DNA from: Bacteriovoracaceae bacterium
GTDB lineage: Bacteria > Bdellovibrionota > Bacteriovoracia > Bacteriovoracales > Bacteriovoracaceae
DNA length: 11,464 nt
NCBI GenBank assembly: GCA_023954595.1
Contig: JAGSHJ010000057.1
Location: 1 to 11,464, forward strand
Reading direction: 5' to 3'
The position numbers were made by a program, and so were the translations under genes. The number at the start of each line of letters is the position of its first letter. Position 1 is the first letter of the stretch. Under the pieces are notes generated by a model, which was not told the origin of the DNA, ran no database searches, and worked only from the letters and a program-made list of their open reading frames with translations. This document shows, piece by piece, positions 5,290 to 11,464 of the stretch.

Positions 5290-8274
5290 ATGACTTCTAT
5301 AAATCCCCGCGAAAATTATCCATTTTACGTAGGTATAACAAAAGAAGATGAAAAGCTTATGCTTGAATCTCTAGGCCTCAATTCACTTGAAGATCTATTT
5401 AAACATATAGGATCTCAACATATCATGCCTGGCCTGGACGTGCCTAAACATAAAGAAGCTCCAGAGCTTAGAGAACATATCGAGAAGATTGCTTCAAAAA
5501 ATAAAAAGGTAATCAACTTTATTGGCGATGGACTTCAAGAGATTTCAATTCCATCAATTGTGCCAATGGTGTGTTCAATAAGAGGCCTTACAACTGCCTA
5601 TACTCCATATCAGCCAGAGAGAAGTCAGGGTACATTACAAACACTTTGGATTTATCAATCTGTGATATCTGAAATTACAGGTTTTGAAGCAGTGAATGCA
5701 TCTCTTTACGAGCGCTCTACTTGTTTACATGAAGCACTGAACTGTTCACTTAAAATGGCCAGAGGAAAAGATACTGTTATCGTTGCAGAGAGTATCTATC
5801 CTGGGGACAAAGAAGTAATTGATACGCTTATTAAAGAAACAGATTTAAAAGTAATCTACGCTCCTATTGATAAGAAGACTTCACGGCTAGATAAATCAAA
5901 GCTTGAAGAAATTATAAAATCAACAGAAAGCATCGCTGCTTTGGCGATTCCACAAATAAACTGTTTTGGACAGATCGAAGACTTTGATGCTCTTACAGAT
6001 CTTGCTCATGACAACAAGCTTTTAGCGATTGCTATTATCGATCCGATTGCATTAGCAAATGATGGTCTAAAAGAGCCTTCTAGTTGGGGCTCTAAAAAAG
6101 AAGGCGCTGACATCCTAGTTGGTGAAGGTCAACACCTGGCCCTATCAATGAACTTTGGTGGTCCAGGGCTTGGAATATTTGGTGTTCGTCACAATGACAG
6201 AATTAAAAATGGGCTTCGTGCAAGTGCGGGTCGCTTCATTGGAAAAACTGTTGATGAGTTTGGAAAAGAATGTAAAAGCATCATTCTCTCTACGAGAGAG
6301 CAACATATCAGAAGAGAGAAGGCCACTTCCAACATTTGTTCAAACCAATCATTCATTGCAAGTGCTGCCGGTGCTTCAATTTTTGCACGTGGAGACAAGG
6401 GCCTAAATGAAGTATTTAAAAAGGCCAGCGACAATGCTCGTCTAGCAGCCCAAGAACTTAGTAAGTTTGAAGGTGTTAAGTTGAAATTTAACAATGAGTT
6501 CTTCAATGAAATCGTTCTTGAATTGGATTTCGACGTTCAGCAATTGATTAAAGATGCAAGTGAAGCTGGCATTCACATTGGTGTGAATATATCAGGACGT
6601 TGTGGTGTTGATGGCAATCTATTGCTTATGAGTTTTAGCGACAAAAGAACTCCACAAGAGATGACCCAACTTTTTAGATTCTTTAAAGAGAGATATAAAA
6701 GAGAAAGCATCTCAAGTCCGATGGCCGATCTAAAGCCTCATCAAAAAAGAATTAATAAAGCAAGTATCCCGACTTTTGAAACAAGTGAGCTCTACGAGTA
6801 CTACCAAAAACTTGGAAAGCAGAACCTTTCACCTGATGAAGGTCTATACCCACTTGGTTCATGTACTATGAAATACAACCCAGAGATTAACGACTGGGCC
6901 GCATCTCTAGAAGAGTTTACTGAAACTCACCCACAAGCACCTGAGGCCGATGTTCAGGGTAATTTGGAAATCCTATTCCATGCTCAAGAGTGGTTCAAAA
7001 AGATCACAGGACTTCCAGGAGTCACAACTCAACCTGTTGCTGGAGCCCAAGGTGAACTGGTTGGCCTTAAAATGTTCCAAGCGTATCACCGTGACAGAGG
7101 TGAGGCTGAAAAAAGAAATATTGTAGTAATTCCTAAGTCTGCTCACGGTACCAACCCAGCAACAGCAACTATGGCCGGCTACGAAACAAAGAAAATCAAA
7201 GGCGAAGTCTTTGGTATCGTCACACTGGACGCTCTACCTACTGGCGAGATGGACTTTGAAAAACTCAAAGAAATTGTATCTCAATACAGCGATCGCCTTG
7301 CGGCCGTTATGGTAACGAACCCTAATACTGCAGGAATCTTTGAAACAAAGCTCAAGCAGATGAGTGATCTGGTTCATGAGGCCGGTGGCTTAGTCTATAT
7401 GGACGGCGCAAATATGAATGCGATTGCTGGATGGGTTGATCTAGATACTCTTGGAGTAGACGCTGTTCACAATAACCTACATAAGACTTGGTCTATTCCT
7501 CACGGAGGCGGCGGCCCTGGAGACGCAATTGTAGCTGTAAGTGAAAAGCTTATTGATTACCTTCCAGGCGTACAGATAAAAGAAGAAAATGGGGTCTATT
7601 CTACTTTTAGAACTCCTAAGTCAATTGGCTCATTTCACCGCCATTTTGGAAACTTTGCCCACAAGGTTAGGGCCTACACTTACCTTGCCGCACTTGGAAG
7701 CGAAGGGATCAAGCGCATGAGTGCAATTGCAACCTTGAGTGCAAGATACCTATATCAAGACTTAAAACAAGTTTATCCGATTCTTCCTGTAGGATCAGAA
7801 GACTCTCCTAGAATGCATGAATTCATTCTAACTCTTTCACAAGAGATGTTTGAGAAAATTGAGAAGGCCGGTACTCCAAAAGCACAAGCAATTGCAAAGG
7901 TTGGAAAGCTATTCTTGGATTTTGGTTTTCATGCTCCAACAGTGGCCTTCCCAGAACAATATGGCCTTATGATTGAGCCTACTGAGTCTTATACAAAAGC
8001 TGAACTGGATCAATTTGCTGAGGTTGTGAAGAGCATTCATAGAATCATTCATGAATATCCTCAAATCTTAACTACCGCACCACACTTCACACCTGTTGGA
8101 AAAGTAGATGAATTAAGTGCCAACAAGCAGCCAGTGCTTTCTGAAGCTCTATCATCTGTGCTACCTGAAGTTGCAGCTGATAAGATTGATGCAGCTGTAC
8201 TTAGAAATATGAATTCGCAAGAGATTCAAGAGCAAATCCTTAAAGCACACGAGTCAAAAACGACTCAAGTTTAG
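5290..8274 (+). CDS. gcvP: Glycine dehydrogenase (decarboxylating), P-protein of the glycine cleavage system, both halves in one chain
   Basis: A 994-residue cytoplasmic PLP enzyme that decarboxylates glycine and passes the aminomethyl group to the lipoyl H-protein. The N-terminal half (about 1-450) carries AYTPYQPERSQG (103-114), an NFGGPGLG loop near 288-295 and REQHIRREKATSN (336-348). It lacks the PLP lysine, as expected for the non-catalytic half. The C-terminal half (about 480-950) carries LYPLGSCTMKYNP (519-531), SAHGTNPA (617-624) and NLHKTWSIPHGGGGPG, with the PLP Schiff-base lysine at K732. Both halves read more like the separate GcvPA and GcvPB subunits than like the classical long GcvP. 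About 40 extra residues follow the usual GcvPB end (after APHFTPV). The ATG has a GAGG ribosome-binding site at nine bases. gcvT and gcvH are not adjacent. A hairpin follows the stop. Confidence 0.95.
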   Translation: MTSINPRENYPFYVGITKEDEKLMLESLGLNSLEDLFKHIGSQHIMPGLDVPKHKEAPELREHIEKIASKNKKVINFIGDGLQEISIPSIVPMVCSIRGLTTAYTPYQPERSQGTLQTLWIYQSVISEITGFEAVNASLYERSTCLHEALNCSLKMARGKDTVIVAESIYPGDKEVIDTLIKETDLKVIYAPIDKKTSRLDKSKLEEIIKSTESIAALAIPQINCFGQIEDFDALTDLAHDNKLLAIAIIDPIALANDGLKEPSSWGSKKEGADILVGEGQHLALSMNFGGPGLGIFGVRHNDRIKNGLRASAGRFIGKTVDEFGKECKSIILSTREQHIRREKATSNICSNQSFIASAAGASIFARGDKGLNEVFKKASDNARLAAQELSKFEGVKLKFNNEFFNEIVLELDFDVQQLIKDASEAGIHIGVNISGRCGVDGNLLLMSFSDKRTPQEMTQLFRFFKERYKRESISSPMADLKPHQKRINKASIPTFETSELYEYYQKLGKQNLSPDEGLYPLGSCTMKYNPEINDWAASLEEFTETHPQAPEADVQGNLEILFHAQEWFKKITGLPGVTTQPVAGAQGELVGLKMFQAYHRDRGEAEKRNIVVIPKSAHGTNPATATMAGYETKKIKGEVFGIVTLDALPTGEMDFEKLKEIVSQYSDRLAAVMVTNPNTAGIFETKLKQMSDLVHEAGGLVYMDGANMNAIAGWVDLDTLGVDAVHNNLHKTWSIPHGGGGPGDAIVAVSEKLIDYLPGVQIKEENGVYSTFRTPKSIGSFHRHFGNFAHKVRAYTYLAALGSEGIKRMSAIATLSARYLYQDLKQVYPILPVGSEDSPRMHEFILTLSQEMFEKIEKAGTPKAQAIAKVGKLFLDFGFHAPTVAFPEQYGLMIEPTESYTKAELDQFAEVVKSIHRIIHEYPQILTTAPHFTPVGKVDELSANKQPVLSEALSSVLPEVAADKIDAAVLRNMNSQEIQEQILKAHESKTTQV

Positions 8275-8279
8275 ACATC

Positions 8280-8330
8280 CTTACAACTTAACTTATATAT
8301 GCCTCGACCACCTAGGTCGAGGCTTGTAAG
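8280..8330 (+). terminator. Strong hairpin downstream of gcvP, candidate terminator
   Basis: Core stem GCCTCGACC (8301-8309) with GGTCGAGGC (8315-8323): nine perfect base pairs and a 5-base loop, six bases after the gcvP stop region begins. Outer arms CTTACAA (8280-8286) and TTGTAAG (8324-8330) can extend it, leaving a 14-base bulge on the left. The expected T-run is absent (TTGTAAG only), so it could instead stabilise the gcvP mRNA 3' end. Confidence 0.55.
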
Positions 8331-8358
8331 TAAGCACAAACTTGGGAAAGATGTTTAG

Positions 8359-9222
8359 ATGAAAAGTTTAATAATCTTTCTCTTTCTTTTCTCTACGGCC
8401 TATGCCGAATCAAGCTACGTTCGATTATATAATTTTAAATCACCATATGGTGTTGATTGGGAGTCTCCTAGAAGCCTCTTCTTTTCAGTGGCAAAAAACC
8501 TAGTTGCTCACAAACTTGGATTTCGAAATAACTCCAAAGAAATAGGCCATAATGCTATTGAGCTTTCTTGCCGCAATCGTGACGGAACAAAAAAGAGTTT
8601 ATTCACCGGCATGGCATCCCACGCATCGACTACAGAAGCTTTGGATCTTCTTTTCTTAAAGAATTCCGGTCTTGGTGTTTTACTTCACCGCTATAAAGGT
8701 CGCCATGAGACTCACGAGGACTTGGAGAGCGTAATTAAGAAAGGAGTATCTAATGGAGATATCAACTCCATCACCTATCTAATAGATGATTCTAAGTGTA
8801 GTGATCTCCTAAAGCATAATGAGCGTTGGGTACAAAATAAGGCCTATCTAAACTACGGCCTTCAAGAAAGACCAGAGACCTACACTGGTTCAGGTTGCTC
8901 AGCGTATGCCATGAGTTTCATAAAAGACTTCAAGATTGCCAATGAGAAGCAATATAATAGTTGGTTAAAGACAATTTATATAGATAAAGAGCTTATTGGG
9001 CCTCATAACCGCCAGGCCTACACCCAAGATAAGCAAGGCCTGTATGAAGTGATCGACGGCAATGGCCCAAGTATTTTCAGATTAATACTTCAATCGCGAT
9101 GGGCCTCACCTTTTAATAAGGCCGCGTTAAAGCTTAATTTCTGGTCCCCAGATGCAATGTATGACTGGGTAGCAAAGAGACTAAAGCCAGGTCAAACAGA
9201 TTTGCAAATAAGTGTCCTTTAA
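8359..9222 (+). CDS. Secreted protein of unknown function; possible permuted papain-like (NlpC/P60-type) hydrolase
   Basis: A 287-residue protein with a signal peptide (MKSLIIFLFLFSTAYA, cleavage after residue 16), so exported to the periplasm or beyond. Two segments stand out: IGHNAIEL (62-69), with a histidine and an acidic residue in a strand-like context, and GSGCSAYAMSFIKD (177-190), where a cysteine begins a helix. A His-strand preceding a Cys-helix is the order expected in circularly permuted papain-like folds (YiiX, LRAT and relatives), with H64 and C180 as the candidate pair. This is a motif-level inference without alignment. Three more cysteines occur (C71, C147 and C180 itself being the third of interest). 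The C-terminus (about 240-287) is rich in Trp and basic residues. A GGGAAAG element lies eight bases before the ATG. Its stop overlaps the stop of the convergent barrel gene. Confidence 0.6.
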   Translation: MKSLIIFLFLFSTAYAESSYVRLYNFKSPYGVDWESPRSLFFSVAKNLVAHKLGFRNNSKEIGHNAIELSCRNRDGTKKSLFTGMASHASTTEALDLLFLKNSGLGVLLHRYKGRHETHEDLESVIKKGVSNGDINSITYLIDDSKCSDLLKHNERWVQNKAYLNYGLQERPETYTGSGCSAYAMSFIKDFKIANEKQYNSWLKTIYIDKELIGPHNRQAYTQDKQGLYEVIDGNGPSIFRLILQSRWASPFNKAALKLNFWSPDAMYDWVAKRLKPGQTDLQISVL

Positions 9223-9869
9223 AAGATCAGAGTTCCAAAAGAAAATGAGACACTAAAATTAATTCTTTCTTTGAGATTGTCATCCTCTTGCAAGACTTGT
9301 GCATCTAGTGAGGAGTTATCTACAAGGTAGAGTTCATCCCAATAAACCAAGAAAAGATTGGCCTCAACAAATGATTCATCCTTTGAAAAAAATCTTTTTA
9401 AACCTGCGACCACTCCCACATTTTTTAAAAGCAGTCGATTGCGTTTTTTGATTTTCGCTTCATTCACTTCAAAGTTTTTATACTGGATATGATTCAGAGT
9501 AAGTGCAGGGCCTAGACCTAGATAGTATTTATCCCACGAGCTAGGCCTATAATAAAAAGGTAAGCTGTAATAGTTGGTCCTAATGAATGCATCCCCAAGA
9601 ATTTCTTTATCCTCTAGTTCTACCCTTGTGTTTTGTCTAAAAGGAGCAAAGGCAACTGTGGCGTTAAGGCCTACAAGGGAGTGAGCACTAAGGCGATAGT
9701 GAATATGTCCACCTACCAATGCTGATATGAAGTCTCCTTCCTTTCGAGGTCTATTTCCACCTATATCTTGAAGAGTGTAGCCGCCCCTCAAGTAGACTCT
9801 AATTCTGTCATCAACATCATCACAAATTCCATGAAAGGAGAAAATGAGTAGAGCTATAAGCCTAATCAT
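9219..9869 (-). CDS. Putative outer-membrane beta-barrel protein
   Basis: A 216-residue protein with a short signal peptide (MIRLIALLIFSFHGIC, cleavage around 15-18). The mature chain has repeated amphipathic strands with aromatic girdles: RIRVYLRGGYTL, ALVGGHIHYRLS, SLVGLNATVAF, TNYYSLPFYYRP, YYLGLGPALTL, NVGVVAGLKRFF, FVEANLFLVYW. It ends in a last strand, NFSVSFSFGTLIF, with a C-terminal phenylalanine. That is the pattern of a small (about 8-strand) barrel recognised by the BAM machinery. LGLGPALTL and VAGLKRFF recall OmpA-like/PF13505-type barrels, but no named family is claimed. It overlaps the upstream DUF3943-like gene by eight bases, so translation is likely coupled, and it is the last gene of the cluster. 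No terminator follows; its stop is shared with the convergent gene. Confidence 0.7.
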   Translation of the reverse strand: MIRLIALLIFSFHGICDDVDDRIRVYLRGGYTLQDIGGNRPRKEGDFISALVGGHIHYRLSAHSLVGLNATVAFAPFRQNTRVELEDKEILGDAFIRTNYYSLPFYYRPSSWDKYYLGLGPALTLNHIQYKNFEVNEAKIKKRNRLLLKNVGVVAGLKRFFSKDESFVEANLFLVYWDELYLVDNSSLDAQVLQEDDNLKERINFSVSFSFGTLIF

Positions 9870-10473
9870 AATTCCAAACCCATATTAATTGAGGGGAACC
9901 ATTTGAATTAGGCCCAACGAGTAATTTGTGATCATCACTATCAACAAGGAAGCTAAATGGATTAATGATTCTTCCTAGGACATTTTTAAATTTAGAATCA
10001 GAGTTGATTAAAACTTTGGATACTCTCTCAATTCCCGCACCAAGCATGGCACCAAAGATTGGAGTATTTAATGTATCTTGAGCACTTGGCCTTTCAGTGT
10101 AGCTTTCGATGAGTACTTCAAAATACAAACTCGATAGCGCCCCCATAAGAAATGCCTTCTCTTCAGTGTATCCATGCGCCCTATAAAAAAGAAAAACTTG
10201 GGCACCAGTCAAGGGATGTCCGAGTAGGTTCCAGGCACTGTTGTCGGGGTCATATTGAAAGTCTAGAAATCGATCCTTATACCCGCTCCATGAGCCATCT
10301 TTTTTAATTGTGTCGAACTGTGTAGCTATGTAGCCTACAGAATGAAAGACAAAGACTTGACCCTGCCTATAGGCAGTTTCAGTGTAGGTATGTTTTCTTT
10401 CATGATATTCGAAAGCAGACCATGACAAAGGAGTATAAAAAGATATAAGCAAGAGAGCTTTGACTTTCAGCAA
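9862..10473 (-). CDS. DUF3943-like envelope protein
   Basis: A 203-residue exported protein (signal peptide MLKVKALLLISFYTPLSWSA, cleavage near residue 20). The centre reads DPDNSAWNLLGHPLTGAQ (75-92), RAHGYTEEKAFLMGAL (98-112), FEVLIESYTERPSAQDTLNTP (118-138) and FGAMLGAG (140-147). It matches the pattern I know for DUF3943: a D..N.W...GHP..G motif, an aromatic-glutamate helix, then E.PS..D...TP..G. DUF3943 proteins have no established function and are usually predicted envelope or outer-membrane associated. Start choice: a TTG at 10471-10473 preceded by GGAGG (10481-10485) at seven bases gives a full signal peptide, so the TTG start is well supported. It lies 24 bases after the lipoprotein gene and overlaps the barrel gene by eight bases, suggesting one operon and possibly one complex. 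Confidence 0.75.
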   Translation of the reverse strand: MLKVKALLLISFYTPLSWSAFEYHERKHTYTETAYRQGQVFVFHSVGYIATQFDTIKKDGSWSGYKDRFLDFQYDPDNSAWNLLGHPLTGAQVFLFYRAHGYTEEKAFLMGALSSLYFEVLIESYTERPSAQDTLNTPIFGAMLGAGIERVSKVLINSDSKFKNVLGRIINPFSFLVDSDDHKLLVGPNSNGSPQLIWVWNYD

Positions 10474-10480
10474 CGTTTAA

Positions 10481-10485
10481 CCTCC
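10481..10485 (-). promoter_or_regulatory. Ribosome-binding site deciding a TTG start (DUF3943-like gene)
   Basis: GGAGG on the minus strand, seven bases before the TTG at 10473. A strong match to the anti-Shine-Dalgarno at good spacing, and the only start that keeps the complete signal peptide. Confidence 0.7.
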
Positions 10486-10497
10486 ACTTAGATAGAT

Positions 10498-10815
10498 TTA
10501 TGGAAATTGCCTGTCCTTAAACTGAAGCCTTGGTGGAGCGTCTGTTTCGAACTCCAACTCTAATTGCGAATTGTTATCACCGAAAGTGTTCATGTCATCT
10601 TGTGGGGAATAATCCCAAGCTACATCTTCAATATAGACAGAGTTATCGATAATGAACTCTTGTTGTAACTGAGGATTGTAATCAACTTCTTCTTCCACAA
10701 CTGGATCAGCAGAATAGAGATAATAAATACTTTTCCCTGTACCTTGATAGTTATTTACGCAACTCGACAGGCCTAAGCATAAAAATATTAAGGCAGCGAC
10801 CTTCAAAACATTCAT
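10498..10815 (-). CDS. Small acidic lipoprotein of unknown function
   Basis: A 105-residue protein with a clear lipoprotein signal: MNVLKVAALIFLCLGLSSC, lipobox LSSC with the lipidated cysteine at residue 19. The next residues are Val and Asn, giving no Asp-at-+2 inner-membrane retention signal, so outer-membrane sorting is expected under E. coli rules. The mature part is short (86 residues), strongly acidic (EEEVDYNPQ, DDMNTFGDNNSQLELEFETD) and low in complexity, looking partly disordered; no domain is recognised. The ATG has AAGGAG five bases upstream. It is the first gene of the three-gene envelope cluster (lipoprotein, DUF3943-like, barrel), with a 24-base gap to the next gene, and is divergent from the Wzz-like gene. 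Confidence 0.75.
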   Translation of the reverse strand: MNVLKVAALIFLCLGLSSCVNNYQGTGKSIYYLYSADPVVEEEVDYNPQLQQEFIIDNSVYIEDVAWDYSPQDDMNTFGDNNSQLELEFETDAPPRLQFKDRQFP

Positions 10816-10936
10816 ATCAACTCCTTGAGCTATAAATAAGCAAACTAAATGCCATAATTTTAAAAACTAAATTAGTCAGATTTGAGATGAGCAAAAATTT
10901 CTTATATTTTCCTTAATTGTTTTACCTAGATTCAAG

Positions 10937-10965
10937 GTGATGGCCATTTTAACCGTATATATAAG
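10937..10965 (+). promoter_or_regulatory. Predicted promoter for the Wzz/GumC-like gene
   Basis: TATAAG (10960-10965, five of six -10 bases) lies 48 bases before the TTG start, with GTGATG (10937-10942, three of six -35 bases) at a 17-base spacer. The surrounding TATATATAAG allows other registers. Confidence 0.35.
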
Positions 10966-11001
10966 TAGGAAAAGATCGATTAAAATTAAAGTGATCTTAA
11001 C

Positions 11002-11007
11002 AGGTGG
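11002..11007 (+). promoter_or_regulatory. Ribosome-binding site deciding a TTG start (Wzz/GumC-like gene)
   Basis: AGGTGG ends six bases before the TTG at 11014. The frame is closed by a TAA a few codons upstream and contains no ATG or GTG before this TTG, so this element fixes the start. Confidence 0.65.
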
Positions 11008-11013
11008 GATATT

Positions 11014-11464
11014 TTGAGTAACAAAACCGAACAAAACAATTCTCTTCAGTTTCAAAATGTAGAAAAGCTGAATCAATCAGTTTACCCACACAATGAGATT
11101 GAAAGCTCTGAAGAAGAGCTACCTTCCAGCTTCCCTACTTGGGAATGCTATCTACGTTACTTTTTTGAATATAAAAAACTAATCATTATCTCTGCAATCA
11201 CAATTCCTATGATTGTGTTTACCCTATTCCAAAATAAGTTCTACAAGGCAAATGTTGGATTTAAGATTGAACCAGGGCAAGACCTGACTTCAAATATACT
11301 TTCTGATTCATTGATGGGCATAAGGTCCAATAAAAATTCCTTGGCAAACATTCCACAAAGGGCCCTCTCAAAAGCACAGAGTACTAGCTTCTACCAAGAG
11401 CTTGCACAAGTTGTCCTAAGTAACCCAGACTACTTACACACTAGATACAAATTAGTTGAAGAAA
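11014..11464 (+). CDS. N-terminal part of a Wzz/GumC-like polysaccharide chain-length protein, partial
   Basis: The first 150 residues of a gene that runs off the right edge. A hydrophilic, acidic cytoplasmic N-terminus (1-53, with ESSEEELPSSFPTWECY) is followed by YKK and one membrane segment LIIISAITIPMIVFTLF (56-72). A periplasmic stretch then begins FYKANVGFKIEPGQDL (76-91). A basic-flanked first TM helix followed by 'FYKA...I.P' is the usual opening of polysaccharide co-polymerases (Wzz, GumC, Wzc-type), which set chain length in O-antigen, capsule or exopolysaccharide export. The cytoplasmic tail is longer than in simple Wzz proteins. Whether a C-terminal tyrosine kinase domain exists cannot be seen. 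The TTG start rests on AGGTGG six bases upstream. Divergent from the envelope cluster; probably the edge of a polysaccharide locus. Confidence 0.7.
   Translation, partial: MSNKTEQNNSLQFQNVEKLNQSVYPHNEIESSEEELPSSFPTWECYLRYFFEYKKLIIISAITIPMIVFTLFQNKFYKANVGFKIEPGQDLTSNILSDSLMGIRSNKNSLANIPQRALSKAQSTSFYQELAQVVLSNPDYLHTRYKLVEE

Larger units (their letters stand above)
10816..11013. other. Divergent intergenic promoter region
   Basis: 198 AT-rich bases between the lipoprotein gene (minus) and the Wzz-like gene (plus). It must hold promoters for both. For the minus side the best pair is weak: CTGACT (10874-10879) and TATGGC (10851-10856) with a 17-base spacer. The plus-side candidate is listed separately. 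I see no hairpin, repeat or RNA gene here. Confidence 0.45.

Noticed and set aside
6189..6506. Minus-strand open frame of 105 codons inside gcvP
   Set aside because: It lies antisense to the conserved REQHIRREKATSN region of GcvP and is explained by that gene's codon use.
10876..11076. Minus-strand open frame of 66 codons with a hydrophobic stretch
   Set aside because: It starts with TTG inside the Wzz-like gene on the opposite strand, has no ribosome-binding site, and overlaps the promoter region; a chance frame.
1..11464. CRISPR array, insertion sequence, tRNA or prophage gene
   Set aside because: No regularly spaced repeats, transposase or integrase motifs, tRNA-like cloverleaf or phage structural proteins were seen on either strand.

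Overview
The window looks like ordinary chromosome from an AT-rich Gram-negative bacterium (about 40% G+C by eye). The Gram-negative call rests on a lipoprotein with a lipobox, a putative outer-membrane barrel, several Sec signal peptides and a Wzz/GumC-like membrane protein. The protein style and the many lineage-specific secreted proteins suggest the Bdellovibrionota (Bacteriovorax/Halobacteriovorax relatives). That placement is an inference, not proven. No mobile element, CRISPR array, tRNA, rRNA or prophage gene was seen.

Layout. Bases 1-260 carry the end of a plus-strand amidohydrolase gene, followed by an inverted repeat. From 310 to 5212 all genes are on the minus strand. In transcription order they are rsmJ (16S rRNA methyltransferase), a PfkB/adenosine-kinase-like gene overlapping asnS (asparaginyl-tRNA synthetase) by one base, and two unrecognised exported proteins, each with a perfect TATAAT just upstream. 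A 77-base divergent gap at 5213-5289 separates rsmJ from gcvP, a single 994-residue glycine decarboxylase (P-protein of the glycine cleavage system) on the plus strand. A strong hairpin follows gcvP. Next comes a plus-strand secreted protein whose GH...C motif order recalls permuted papain-like hydrolases. It meets, stop codon over stop codon, a three-gene minus-strand envelope cluster (9219-10815) made of a lipoprotein, a DUF3943-like protein and a putative outer-membrane barrel. A divergent promoter gap of 198 bases leads to the start of a Wzz/GumC-like polysaccharide co-polymerase gene that runs off the right edge.

How the genes work together. The 2-5 kb region concerns translation (AsnRS, rRNA methylation) and nucleoside or sugar phosphorylation. 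gcvP supplies one-carbon units, but gcvT, gcvH and lpd are not in the window. The right third is an envelope region, probably the edge of a surface-polysaccharide locus. The most interesting items are the DUF3943/barrel/lipoprotein cluster, the putative permuted hydrolase, the two-subunit-like sequence character of the fused GcvP, and a marked excess of the tetranucleotide GGCC. I found no clearly new multi-gene system.
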